In this document: positions 46,130 to 56,929 of the stretch, piece by piece
Layout: each line of letters begins with the position of its first letter
Numbering within the stretch: the first letter of the stretch is position 1
Assembly (NCBI GenBank): GCA_000310025.1
Contig: FN648707.1
Span: 201,347-265,346 of the forward strand
Origin: Ectocarpus siliculosus
Taxonomy: Eukaryota; Sar; Phaeophyceae; Ectocarpales; Ectocarpaceae
DNA length: 64,000 bases
Direction of reading: 5' to 3'
Translations under genes and position numbers: made by a program
The notes under the pieces: generated by a model
The model's input: only the letters and a program-made list of their open reading frames with translations
Told to the model about the DNA's origin: nothing
Databases searched by the model: none

Positions 46130-46877
46130 ACCAACAGCAGATACGGACAGTACATGTATTTCCCTTCGATCTACCTAGCAACTTGTAGCTGGAGTTGTGG
46201 TAGCAGCCCACTCGCGAGAACCGGCTTTCCCATGTTCGTATTCGAACAGAAGGCTGAAGCTCTATTGTAACGCTTGGATCCCCGTGTTCTATCAATAGCG
46301 TAGCTCAATAGAAGCCTAGCTCTCCTGAAATATCGTTTGATTCGTTCCCGAATACAGCAACAATGGCGGCGAGGGCGATGTGGGCAATGATGACGAGGCG
46401 AGACACAACGAGGAAAGCGCTGCCCTTTTCAACGAGACTTTCACTGCAGATACTCAAGGTGATGAGAAGCATTAGTACAAGTGAAGGGTGCACGGCACGA
46501 CTCTCTTTCCTGTTTCCTGTTCATACGCCCTGCAGTAGCCCTAGTGAAAGAGTCATACCGTACTGCAACGGCGACGCGTGCCGCTCTCGCATGAGCTAAA
46601 CAGCGGTATTGCATTCCCGCCATTTAGACATCCCTTGAAAGGGCAAGTTTGGCCCGTCCCCATGATCATGTCTCGTACATAAGAATGATGCAGCACATGG
46701 TATGCCGCAATGGGAGGGGTGGCACCTGCATCCGGCTTTTGGCGTGCTTGCGTTCTTCGAACGAGGACAAGGATATTAAAGACGCCCCTCGTTCATCTCT
46801 CAGCAAGAGGGTGTAGCAATCATCATGGTACACATATAGGTGCTCTACCAACCGTTATCCACTATGATCCACCACCC

Positions 46878-47898
46878 ATGCTCGCCGCCCGCGCGACCGC
46901 AGACATCACCAACACCCTAGACCGCCTCGTGGCTGAAAGTAAGCAACGGCCATCGCAAACAGCAGCGGGTACCGGCCTCGCCGGAGCTAGGCATGCCCAC
47001 GGCGAAGCCAAAGCTCTACCAGGAAAAGGACATAGTGACACTTCTGCAGCACCGGCGGTTGATGGCGAGAGCGGTGTTCGCGAAGAGCTGGATGTTTTGG
47101 TGGACCGGGTGAAGGGGCTGCGGAAGCGAACCGCCGAGGCTACCCTGTTTTTGACTGTCTACGACCTCCGCAGGGCACAGGAGGTAGGTCCCTATTATTT
47201 TAGTACGCCGTACTGTAGCTGTAAATAACTCATGGTTCTGCCTGCTACTGTGCAAATAATATGTCGTGAATACGGAGAAGCGTCCTTGAAATGTTAATTT
47301 TACACCTCCCCCAGTTTCTTTGCGAGGTCAATGGTCTAACGACTACGGCATGTACGACTATGAATACACCCAGTTTCTTTGCATTCTGCGGGGCACCGCA
47401 CTTCTGAAAAAATGACGTCCTTATAGCGAGAGTGTATTTCAGTTGCTGTTTTTTCCTGGAGGTGGGGACGACTGCTGTAACTTTGCGCTGTATGAGTACA
47501 ACATACGCTACGTAGCCGGTATTTAGGGCGTTCGTGGCGGGGAAGCATGCATGCATGTGTCCCGGGGTTGAGAAGTGCCAGCAAGGCTGTCGCTGTAACA
47601 GCGTCCGGGGTGATGTGTGTCAACAATATCGCTATGTTGGGAGAAAATCATCTATGTTGCGGGTTTCGTTTTTGTGAAGACAACCTCGCTGCTTTTTATA
47701 GCGCTACCCCGTTGTTGCCGTGCCGTTGGGACGTACTGCTATACATCTTCCAAGTGTGCAGCGGCGGACGGTTAAGGTTTCTGCGCCACCAAACCTTCTC
47801 GATCGCCTAACTGATGTTTCTGCCTGTGCTCTTGTCGGCCTTGACCACAAGCGGTGGTACTGTCCACCGTGCCGAACTCGCAGCAAAGCATTGGCACC

Positions 47899-47931
<33 letters not shown>

Positions 47932-48558
47932 AAACATATTTGTGTTGTCGTGCGAGCGTTTGCCTAGGGTCTTAAAGCCTCTGTTTGTTGCTGCGCGCAT
48001 TGAATCAATCCAAACAGCCAACAAGACTATGGTACACTACGCCTCGCAGACCCCGAATATTCGAGGGGACGATAGTCGGCCTAGCTCTACGCCAGGGCAA
48101 GCTCGTCCACATCGCATTTGATCTTTCACGCACACTGATATTGGGGACTTGTTGATCTTGACTGGGACAACCGAAAGCAAAGATGGACCGTCCTTACTTG
48201 GTGTTGTTCGTCCTTGGTCGTTGGTAAAACACAGGAGGTCGGTCGGCTGTGGGCTAGCGTGGAGTCCACGCGGGCCGAGCTCGCACCGAGAAAGAGGTTC
48301 GCCTTTCGAAGCAAGGCCAAGGCTAAGGGGAGAGACGCGCGGAGAGGGGGCGGTGGGATTCCGGCACGGGAAGAGGGCCTAGCCAGGAAAAGGGTAGACG
48401 AGACGGGTGGCGGTAAGTGTTGACTGCTTTTTCGAGCCTCACGTTCAGAGCTGTCGAGCTGCATTGCGTGACAGCACAGCAATGTAGGGGTTGTTAACAC
48501 ACCGCTTGATCGATTTCGCGTTGGGTACGGAAGATCCGGAAACGTCTTGACTACGGCC

Positions 48559-48589
<31 letters not shown>

Positions 48590-51500
48590 TTGATTTGAAG
48601 GGGACTGGACCTGTCTGCCTTGCGCGAGAGAAGCTGCGGTATGAGTCTGTCCCCGGCTGTGCGCTGCTGACTTTTTTTTTTCGGAAGGCGTTGTCATTCT
48701 GTGCCAGGCTGCTGTACCAGATGCCTAGACGTGTCGGCTGAAAGCGTGCAAGGCGCGTGGGCCTCTGATGTTGAGCTCGGCTTGGCCACATGCGGCGGTG
48801 AAGGCTATCGTTCGAACCGTTCTTTCAACCGGTGTTGGGCAGGGTGTGCAGATGGTTTCGGGCCCGGGGGCTAAGGCCACAAGCGACCTACCCGTCTCTG
48901 GACGTAGGTTCCTCAGTGCGTTGCCCATCGGGTACTTGGACACTTGTCTGTCAACGGATACACTCCAAGTCGTAGCCCCAGCTAGCGCCTGGAAACATTG
49001 CCATCGTTGGACACCCGTTCCAGGAGAAAAGGAAGCGGAGGGCGGACCGGGGATACGCGGGATGAAAGGGCGGGAGGTGGATGTCTCGGCAGAAGACGCC
49101 GACAAGGACAAGGACTTTAACGTCGCCGACCTCGACGACTGCAAGGTCACCATGTGAGTAGTGAGGGACAGCTCCACGTGTGTTACACCGCCTCTTCTCG
49201 TCCCGACAGCACTTCCGGGTCCTTTGGGTGGTGGCCAAGTCCTTGCCGGAACCCCCCCCCCTCCTAGATTGTAGATAGGAAGCAGTTTACGAGGTTGGCG
49301 CATGGCGGAGGTGGCAAAGGGTCGGCGTGATGATTCTCGGTGCTCGTATAGTGTTGTATTGAGAGGCGCATGTGCGGTGGGGTACGAAACTCCGGTGGTA
49401 GTACTTGAGCAAGTACTTGAAGAGATTGCTGAACAGGATGGTATGTTGCAGGAAGGGGTGATGCATCCCGAAACCGAGGGCATCGTTAACGTTTACAACG
49501 TGGTGCATGCATACGTTGTAAATTTGACAACGCCTCTTTTGCCGCCTTCCTGTCGAACAACCCGTGAGTTCGAAGCGCCAACCAATTTGAATCGACCCAT
49601 GCCGGCCAACGTGTCCCAAACGGAACCCATCACCCGCGCTTTTTCCCACGGGCGAAGTTGCCACAGAGCCATGCGTGCGCATGGTCAGCGCCGGCAAGGT
49701 CGGGCTTTAGCTCGACGGTGGACCCCGACGGGACGGAGAACAAAAAATGCCGTCGTACAGTACCAAAACCTCGTCCTACCGAACCGACGCTTGTGTGCCC
49801 CCAGTACCATGTAGTTCTTGGTACACCAATGTACAGCGGTCGCCCCACCCCCGCCAGTCAAGTAGATATAGTGTTTGGGGTATTCGGCACTGGATACGGA
49901 TCTACGAGGATTCTGGGGGTTACGTGGATTTGTGTTGGTAGGGCAGTTGGGATAAGGAGGGCTCCACGCTCTCTATATTATCTCCCTACCCTCCTACTGC
50001 TTACTACGTATCGAGATCCTGGAGTCATCCTTTTCTGTCTGCACTTCTGACAACAAGCAATCCGCCTCCAACAAAACTTTGTTTTTGGAGAGCGGACAGC
50101 TTGTTGTCAAGGAGCGCAGAGAGAAAAGGTTGATCACGGGACCTTGATATATACCAGGTATTAGACAAGAGTAGAGAGTACAGAGTAGAGAGCACAAGCT
50201 AGAGAAGGCGTGGAACCCTACTGGGGGGTACGTCTTCCAAATGCACCCCCTACCAACAAAAATCCACGTGACCCCCAGATATCCCCATTCCAGTGGTAGA
50301 TCCGTATCGAGTGCCGAGTACCCCCAAGCATATAGTCCGGGGACAAGACCAACGATCGTATCACACATCTCGCCACCGACGCTACACTAACCGTTGAAAC
50401 AAGCTACCCCGCTCGTGTACAACACTCGTGTACTTTTTTTGCTCCCGCCGCGCAGCTTGCACGTGCTTGGGGCTCTGAGGCTTCGCCGCCTGACGTCATG
50501 CAGAGTGGTGTGTGGGCCCGTGCGTGGGCCGATCTACGTGGAGGGGTGCAGAAACTGCGTCATTGTCACGGCGGGGAGGCAGGTTAGCACCACCACTGCT
50601 GCTGATGCTGCTGATGCTGCTGATGCTGCTGATGCTGCTGATGCTGATGCTTTTGTTGGCTTCCGAGTCGTTCGTCCCTGTACCGCTCTCGCTACCACGC
50701 TATATCGTATCCTTGTATGGTGCTCATCTTGCAGTACGGTCTGTCGTGGTGCGCGGCTGTAGCACTGCTCTGCCGACCTGTGTCGCATGTACCGTAGGTG
50801 ACATGATGCAAGATATCACACCCCCTGGAAAGGTCAAAGGTTCGATCATTAATAAGCAGAAAGAGAGGCGGTGCCCAAACTGGAGACGTTGGAGTCGTCT
50901 CGGCCAGAGCTCCCGAAAACGCATCATTTGATGTTGACATCCCGTTCGTCGTAAAGTAGAACTTTGACATTCGGTTCAGGGGGTGTGATATCGTGCGTCA
51001 TTTACTGAAAGTGCAAGTGGGCCGAGTCCCTTTGTTGCATGCTTGCAAGGTAGAAACGCAGCCCGGCTCATGCGAAGAGATCGCTTCGAAGGTCGTGTGT
51101 TCTAGGTGGGAAGCTCGGGTGGGGTGTCACATTGAAAGAGGGGTCGAACCATCACCGCAAGGTTGGTGTCGAGGGTACAACAGTACAGCGGCACGGGGAA
51201 CACTACTGATGATTACCTGGCGTGCTCTCGAAGTTCCACCATGTGGCTGCCGCTGACATCGACACAAGACCTTCAGAACGAGACTCGGCTGTAGCGCGCT
51301 CACTGCTGAGATGACTATGCATAGCATCATAATATGGTACTACATAGCAAAAATGTTCCCTCCCCCGTGGCTTGTTTTGTCCGATTACCTCTGCAGCTGA
51401 GGATACACGAAAGCCGACACGTCGACTTCTACGTGCTCGTGGCCAGCGGCCCCATCATCGAGGACTGCAGCGGCCTCCGCTTCGCCCCGGCAGGGCTGCG

Positions 51501-52225
51501 GTACCCGGAGTACCAGCACCATCTACAGGTGAGAGAAAGGAAAGAACCAAACAAATTCGTTCGTGTCTGCGGTTCGGGTGTGTTTGGGTCAGTCGTGCCC
51601 CTTGTGTGGTGAAGCGCGTCCACATAAGTTTGTTTTGAGTTGATTGCCCCCTTTATAGTTTATTGCTGCCAGATAGCCTTCGGGAAATCCTCTGGGCCGT
51701 GTGTCATTAGCCCCAAGTTTTGGAGGTGATGGCATAGAACATAGCCATACAGCGCATACAAATACGTATATGTTGTTTTATATTGGTGGATTTTCGAGCC
51801 CCGTTTTTTTTTTCCGCATTGCATACAGTACGTAGAAGCACGACACAGGTCCGTTTCCTTTGGTGTCTACTTTGCTGTCGACCTGGAGCGGAAAGACTGA
51901 GTGAGAGTGAGAGACATCCCCCACCGCGCACACACCCGGACTTGTCCACTCGCGGGTGTGCTCTTTCCGGGCTTGAAGCAAACGCAAACTTGAAACCTTT
52001 GTTCTCCATACAGTACATGCTGCCTGCTATGTGATTGTGTCTTGTCTCTCTCGCCGCCTATGAACGAAACCGCAGGCAGCCGGTTTGGAAGAGGATGCGG
52101 TTACCAACGCCTGGGCAGACGTGAAGGACTTCAAGTGGCATCGTGCACAGCAGTCTCCCAACTGGACGGTTATCCCGGACTCGGAGAGGGAAAGCGATTC
52201 TCTTGCGATGGCGGCGCCGAAGTAG
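46878..52225 (+). CDS. TBCC: Tubulin-folding cofactor C
   Basis: Six exons, 46878-47183, 48235-48412, 49024-49153, 50456-50582, 51397-51528 and 52076-52225, total 1023 bases: 340 residues plus stop, near the usual family length. All introns are GT-AG and all phases agree. The product acts in the cytoplasm with cofactors D and E on alpha/beta-tubulin, stimulating GTP hydrolysis by beta-tubulin to release the heterodimer. Residues 1-135 form the charged helical N-terminal part with the family's PRKRFAFRSK signature. Residues about 165-310 are the C-CAP/TBCC beta-helix: DLDDCKVTI, CGPVRGPIYVEGC, QLRIH with the catalytic arginine, and IIEDCSGLRFAP. The C terminus has WADVKDFKW and SPNW, also typical. 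The gene looks intact. Introns carry trinucleotide arrays, a MITE and a 9 bp repeat. Start choice: the first ATG that gives family-like sequence; an upstream exon is possible. Confidence 0.93.
47321..47370 (-). repeat. 48 bp dispersed repeat, copy 2
   Basis: Inverted match to 185-232, located in intron 1 of the cofactor C gene. Confidence 0.6.
47898..47931 (+). repeat. (AAC)n array in cofactor C intron 1
   Basis: About eleven CAA/AAC triplets 304 bases before exon 2. They are complementary to the GTT array in intron 2, so the two intron transcripts could pair across exon 2. Confidence 0.9.
48558..48590 (+). repeat. (GTT)n array in cofactor C intron 2
   Basis: About ten to eleven GTT triplets 146 bases after exon 2, complementary to the array at 47898-47931. 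Confidence 0.9.
50597..50651 (+). repeat. 9 bp minisatellite (GCTGCTGAT) after a splice donor
   Basis: Five to six GCTGCTGAT units begin 14 bases after the exon 4 donor of the cofactor C gene. If the intron were retained, the repeat would be translated as alanine/aspartate-rich sequence in one frame. Confidence 0.85.
50790..51008 (+). mobile_element. Diverged 221 bp MITE in cofactor C intron 4
   Basis: TACCGTAGGTGACATGATGC at the left and the degraded complement at the right, with ATCACACCCCCTGGAA and GGGGGTGTGATATCG as inner terminal repeats. Length and block order match the family. The insertion did not disturb the exons. Confidence 0.85.
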
Positions 52226-52909
52226 ATACTTGCGGCGTCGGTTTGCTCGAACAATAGGCCGCGCTTCACACGGCTGTCGATGGCAGTTGCGACAATAGTC
52301 TGTCTGTGTTACGTGTAGGATCACTACGTACCATAACGCAGCAGCCAGTAAATGTCTTTTGAATATTTATCCGTACGCTCTGTCCAGGTGCAAGCCACCT
52401 GGTGGGGTACGAAATGCGCGAACGGTAGCGAAAGAAATTGGGGTGCTGTTTTTCTACGTTCTGGCACCGGCGAGGCCGGCTTCGATGTACAAGCCTACAG
52501 ACGTTGCTGCGTATGTATGGCGTCGGAGAAATAAGATTGCCCTTTAGGGTTGCAGAGTTCTTTAGTCCATTTATTAGCCCGGCTAGATGGCAATTTGCTA
52601 TGGGGGAAACAACTTTCTTGGTCAACCTTCCTTTCCTTCGCTGGGGTTGCATGGACTCAAAAGATGTATCCGTCTCAAAAGAAGATTTTGGGTCTTTGCT
52701 GCGTTGACGCTTACGCGTCTCACGAGCCACACAGCCGCCACGTAATTCACGCGTGCGGTTGGTGCATCTATACTACGTTTGATTCTACAACACCGAAAAC
52801 CTACATGGGTTGTATTGTAGTTGGGTGCAGGCTTCCTGCAAGTGCTGTACGACATGCCTTGCAATGAAGTCCTTTCGCGTCACACTCTTGCATACTCTTT
52901 TGACCTCAG

Positions 52910-53002
52910 TTGTCAGAAAACGTCAACACCCTCGGAACAGTGACCGTGGCAGAATGTGAGCCAGCCTGGTCTCTTCGTCGTGGTATCAGGAAAACAATGT
53001 CC
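52910..53002 (+). CDS. Isolated exon-like sequence, 31 codons
   Basis: Between acceptor GACCTCAG and donor GTGAGT lies a 93 base phase-0 stretch encoding natural-looking sequence (GTVTVAECEPAWSLRR). No adjoining exon could be linked: the cofactor C gene has already stopped and the next gene runs on the other strand. It could be a remnant or an exon of an overlapping gene. Confidence 0.25.
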
Positions 53003-53605
53003 GTGAGTAGGAATGGTAACTGGGAAGACACGCGGTAGCGGCCGTGTCGGACTGGATCTCCAATCCAAACATGCTGCCGTTCGTTTACATCATGTGAATA
53101 GATTTTCGCATCCGTCTAGGAGCGCTGTGTCAATAGTGACAAGCTGCCACCAAGTCTAACAAGCAACGGCATGCTTTGGCTGCCATTCCTTACAAGACTT
53201 TTGAGTACCTGGAAACAGTCCACCTCCTCTACATCCTAGACCCGGATCGATTCGTGTCCTCCGGTGCTCGCGAGGCAAGCGCACGCACGAGCATTCGGAT
53301 CTCGAATCCCTAAGCCTTTTCTCTAGACTATACACGACAACCACCCGGGGGGGGCGGGGGTACTACGCTACGCGCCTATCTCATAAGAAAGCCCCGTCTA
53401 ACCTAACCACACATGCAAGACCGGCAGCCACACGGCACGTCTACCCAATCGCTCAGGCCACACATACAAGATGGGCAGCCATACCAACTCATGTCTTGCA
53501 CATCTTCTCCCTATCCGAGCCCCAAAATTTCTCAAATTAATCGAACCAACACAGTAGTGAACTACACCACATCATCATCAGTATTCGTTCCCTATTATTC
53601 CTTCC

Positions 53606-56600
53606 TTAGTTGACCGCGCAGCCCTCTCTTCGAGCGGGGGCGTCGACGGCGTCTGGTGCGGGTGGAGGGTTGCTATCGCTGTCGGCGGTGGTGTTGTCGT
53701 TGCTTTCTCGTCTCCTCGCTCCAGAGTCCAACCTCTTCTGCCTCTCTTCGTGCACTGCACACGCGAGACACGAGACGGTGGTCAACCGATGCATGGACCA
53801 TCAAAAGTTAGTGCTGGCCTATGCTGTTACGGCTTGCGGCAGTGAACATCATGTGCCGTCCTGGCTGCTGCCAAGACATGTCTTGGTTTTCGCCGAAGGC
53901 TAAAGTCGCTGTCAAGTTGTACACATGGCAACAACAGGGAAAAGATTCGGCACGCGAACTCATGGCGCGTCGACCAAAAGGTCCAGCACGTCGAGCGATT
54001 TGCGCCCCCCAAACCTTCTTCTTTGTGATGCTCGTTTGCTCGATAGCGAAAAACAATCACCACCCGCGGAAGAAAAGAAGCGCGGTAGGCATGTAATCGT
54101 AAATGAAGATCGCAGCATGCCACGTCACTCCGTCATACCGTGCCGCACAACACTGCACCGCCGTATCTTACCGTAGCGCAGTGCAACCGTACCGTACCGT
54201 ACTGTACCACACCATAGCCTATCATACCGTAGCGCACTCCATCATACAGTAACATACCGTATCGTAGCAAACGCGTACCGTACCGCACCGCACCTAACAT
54301 GAACATCTTGTGGCCACCCTCAGGATTCGGCTTGTGAGCCTCTAATATCGCGGAATCATCGTCGCACAGGCGTCCCCCGCTAGTGAAGATGCGCTGCAGA
54401 ACCGCACAAAAAACATCAATGACGCATACAGCAGTAGCGAGCGAGAACGGCAGGTGCAATGCGGTTAACGCGGAGGAAGAGAGACCTTCTTACGTGAAAC
54501 CGTGACCAAAAGGAGGGCTTGTTTCCTTCGCTTCTTGGAGGAGAGAGTGGTGAACATGAGATGAGCACATGAAGGCTTGAAAGGGTAATAAATGCGGAGG
54601 AACCAAGCGTAATGACGACATCAATAACAATCGAAGACTGGACAGCTGGAGTCGTCGCAACATTTCCGTCTTTACAGAAACTCCGAAAGCCTTGAGAGAA
54701 ACGCGTGGAAATTGCAGAGCTCCGTGAGGCCTCTGCCGAAGCGCTAGTCAGAGCAATCAGGTGTGTGACAAATGCTCAAGCTTCAAAGTCACTTCGGGGT
54801 GTACTACAATACTCCGAAGTATGTATTTCATTACCGAAGGGTGATCAGGGTGGGTGCTGCGCTCTGGGCGGGAAACATGTTTGACATGCCCATCACAAAG
54901 TCGACCTCCTTGCAGTAGTGTCGCGCAAAGCGACGAGAGCATGGGGGGCAATGTACTTCCCAAGCACGCACGCTGCCGAGATTTCGGTTAACAGTTTACT
55001 TTGTGGTTAATCTGCAACAGAGAACGGGAAAAAGTGGTTATACTCATCTACCCCTTTCTTGGACAAAAGTGGGCAACGCTGACTCTACAAGTTGTTTCGC
55101 GGAGACCACTCATGAGAGGGCCGAACCTCTGAAAAATCCCGTTCCGACGAAGCCTTAATCCCGCAGCCGAGGCCCATGCACAGCATGGGTACCAAACTTC
55201 TTACGAGGTTTTGGGCACGTCCATAGCCCGAACACCGCACCGCGTCGCACAAGGCCTCAAATGGGTACCCGACGCTGTCAATCACCCGGTGTCTAGACTA
55301 CACCCACCGAAATCAACCAGTAATGTTTTCAACCACGCACTCCTCTTGTCTATTTTGTGACCCACTTTTTCGTCCTTTGGCTTCCGTGCCGGGCCTCTAA
55401 AATCAACATCCCACGCCCTCGGTCTGCTTCGTGGCCCACTTTTTTTTTTTTTGTCCTTTGGCTCAAGGCAGTGCTAACCTCGAAAATCAACATCCACGTC
55501 ACGGTTCTGGGGCACAGCTTCTTCGGACGTAGTACTGCAGCGATATGCTATCGCATCTTTCACAACCTAGGACGCCGACCGCGGTGGGGAATGCGAGACC
55601 CCTTACGGTGTGGTATCATTCACAAACACAGCAGACGGCAACATCTCTTCGATTGGAGCATTCTCTCGAACGGGTACTTTCTTTTACGAGATGTGCAGCA
55701 GTACACTAAAAACTACTGCTGTACAATTTTTCTCTTGAATAAGCGCTACAGCAGCACGCATGAGTTTGTCCGGGACGGACGATGGATGCGGATCAACGCA
55801 ACTCCTGCATCCACTGAAGAAGGAGTTTCAACACATCCCTTGACTGCTGTGGAATATGTACCGGGAATAACGAACAGGTAAACCGCTTCTTAATAATTTT
55901 AATTCTATTTTCTTAATATGACCCAACGAATCCATCTCTATCTAAGAAGAGAGTGTAAGATAGATAAGCTATGAATTATACTTGTAGAGCGTCGAAAGCT
56001 ACCTGTATTTATTAATTTAAATGCTTACACAGACAGAGGCTTACACCCATTTGAGATTTACCCACGTACATGTAGTGAGCGAGTAGCGGGTACAGCAGTT
56101 TTCTGTTCTAAGAACGATCTGAGGAACGGTCGGAGAGAGAGAACAGGTCGAAGGCCTGTGACGCGCGTTGCAATCACTCAAGTCGAGCACACCTTGCTCC
56201 TTCGCATCGCAGCTCTCCTGCCGTCTCCTAAGAATGCTGTCTACGTCGGCGGTAAAGAAGCAAGTTCATGTGTACGTAATACTGTTGTTGCCTACAATTA
56301 CACGCGGAAGCTGCAGCCGTCGAATTTTCGAATTCCTTCGCAAAAAAAACTCTCAACAACCGGTTGGCAGTTTGATATCTTCTCACTTCGGGCTTTGCAC
56401 CGGTGCCTGCTGCAACCAGTACTTCTGTCGTATCCATGGCCAACACTGCCACCTTGGTCGAACTCCGCCCCACGCACCCCTTTGTATCGTTCGCGCATGC
56501 TCACAATCGCCTTCTAGAGTCGAAATAGGTGCGGGCAACCTCAACCGTTCGAGATTCAAAATGGTGCCTTGCTTTGGGACTGCATGGGGAGTGATGAGTG

Positions 56601-56928
56601 ATGAGTGATGGTGTTGTTGGAATATATGTGCACGACAGAAGAATAACAGCAGCAGCGCGCGTGACAAAGGTGAGCACCGTGCGTGGAAACCTCTGCTTCA
56701 GCTTCTCTATGACAGCCGAACCCATCGCCAAACACAACGACCCAAACAGCGCGCGTGGGGGACGTGAGCCTTGTATTTTTTTCAGTACTGTACCTGGTGG
56801 ATCACGGGAATGTCTGTCTCCGAGAAAATGGCAGATTTCAGGTCGCCGACAGTCTGCACGTGGTCCTCGAACGTGAGCAGGCCGTCGCCCGGCAAGTATG
56901 CAAAGCTCCCTCCAACCCTGACCACCAT
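53606..56928 (-). CDS. Ubiquitin-like domain protein, 127 residues
   Basis: Minus-strand exons 56928-56794, 54393-54294 and 53754-53606, total 384 bases with consistent phases (0, then 1) and GT-AG introns. Residues 1-80 form a ubiquitin-like fold: MVVRVGG as first strand, TVGDLKSAIFSETDIPVIHQ as the ubiquitin-type helix (compare ubiquitin TVGDLKAKIEEETGIP), FTSGGRLCDD as the strand and turn of the usual GK-L-D signature, and KMFMLV as last strand. The tail (about 45 residues) is basic, then acidic and proline-rich, ending GCAVN. There is no terminal diglycine, so the domain is probably a fixed protein-interaction module and not a conjugated modifier. Start is the ATG that opens the fold. The family within the ubiquitin-like proteins is not recognised. 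Shares a 1.9 kb divergent intergenic region with the transporter gene. Confidence 0.75.
54135..54292 (+). repeat. Degenerate TACCG pentamer repeat
   Basis: Many TACCG/CCGTA words with interruptions. The tract lies in intron 2 of the ubiquitin-like gene and runs up to the exon 2 donor. Confidence 0.75.
54850..54912 (-). pseudogene. Possible duplicate of the ubiquitin-like exon 2
   Basis: After an AG at 54911-54910 the minus strand reads GGRLCD, identical to the core of exon 2 of the ubiquitin-like gene, about 500 bases upstream of it, within intron 1. The following residues do not align clearly. Either a decayed exon duplication or a short chance match. Confidence 0.25.
55350..55505 (+). repeat. 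Tandem duplication of about 80 bp
   Basis: Two units each with CCCACTTTTT, TCCTTTGGCT and AAAATCAACATCC. In intron 1 of the ubiquitin-like gene. The open plus-strand frame across it (55357-55881) has no recognised domain. Confidence 0.65.
55915..55977 (-). mobile_element. SINE-like element 2, 3' fragment
   Basis: The complement reads GATAGAGATGGATTCGTTGG and GTCATAT, the conserved 3' end of the element at 6498-6743. Upstream sequence is only weakly similar. Confidence 0.55.
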
Positions 56929-56929
56929 T

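Noticed and set aside
48126-48791. 221-codon minus-strand frame, and the 252-codon frame at 48725-49483
   Set aside because: Both are antisense to cofactor C exons 2 and 3 and run through introns; the plus-strand model fits the family and all splice phases.
56786-56883. Plus-strand exon candidate (VDHGNVCLRENGRF)
   Set aside because: Good splice signals on the plus strand are coincidental with the reverse complement of the ubiquitin-like exon, whose minus-strand reading matches a known fold.
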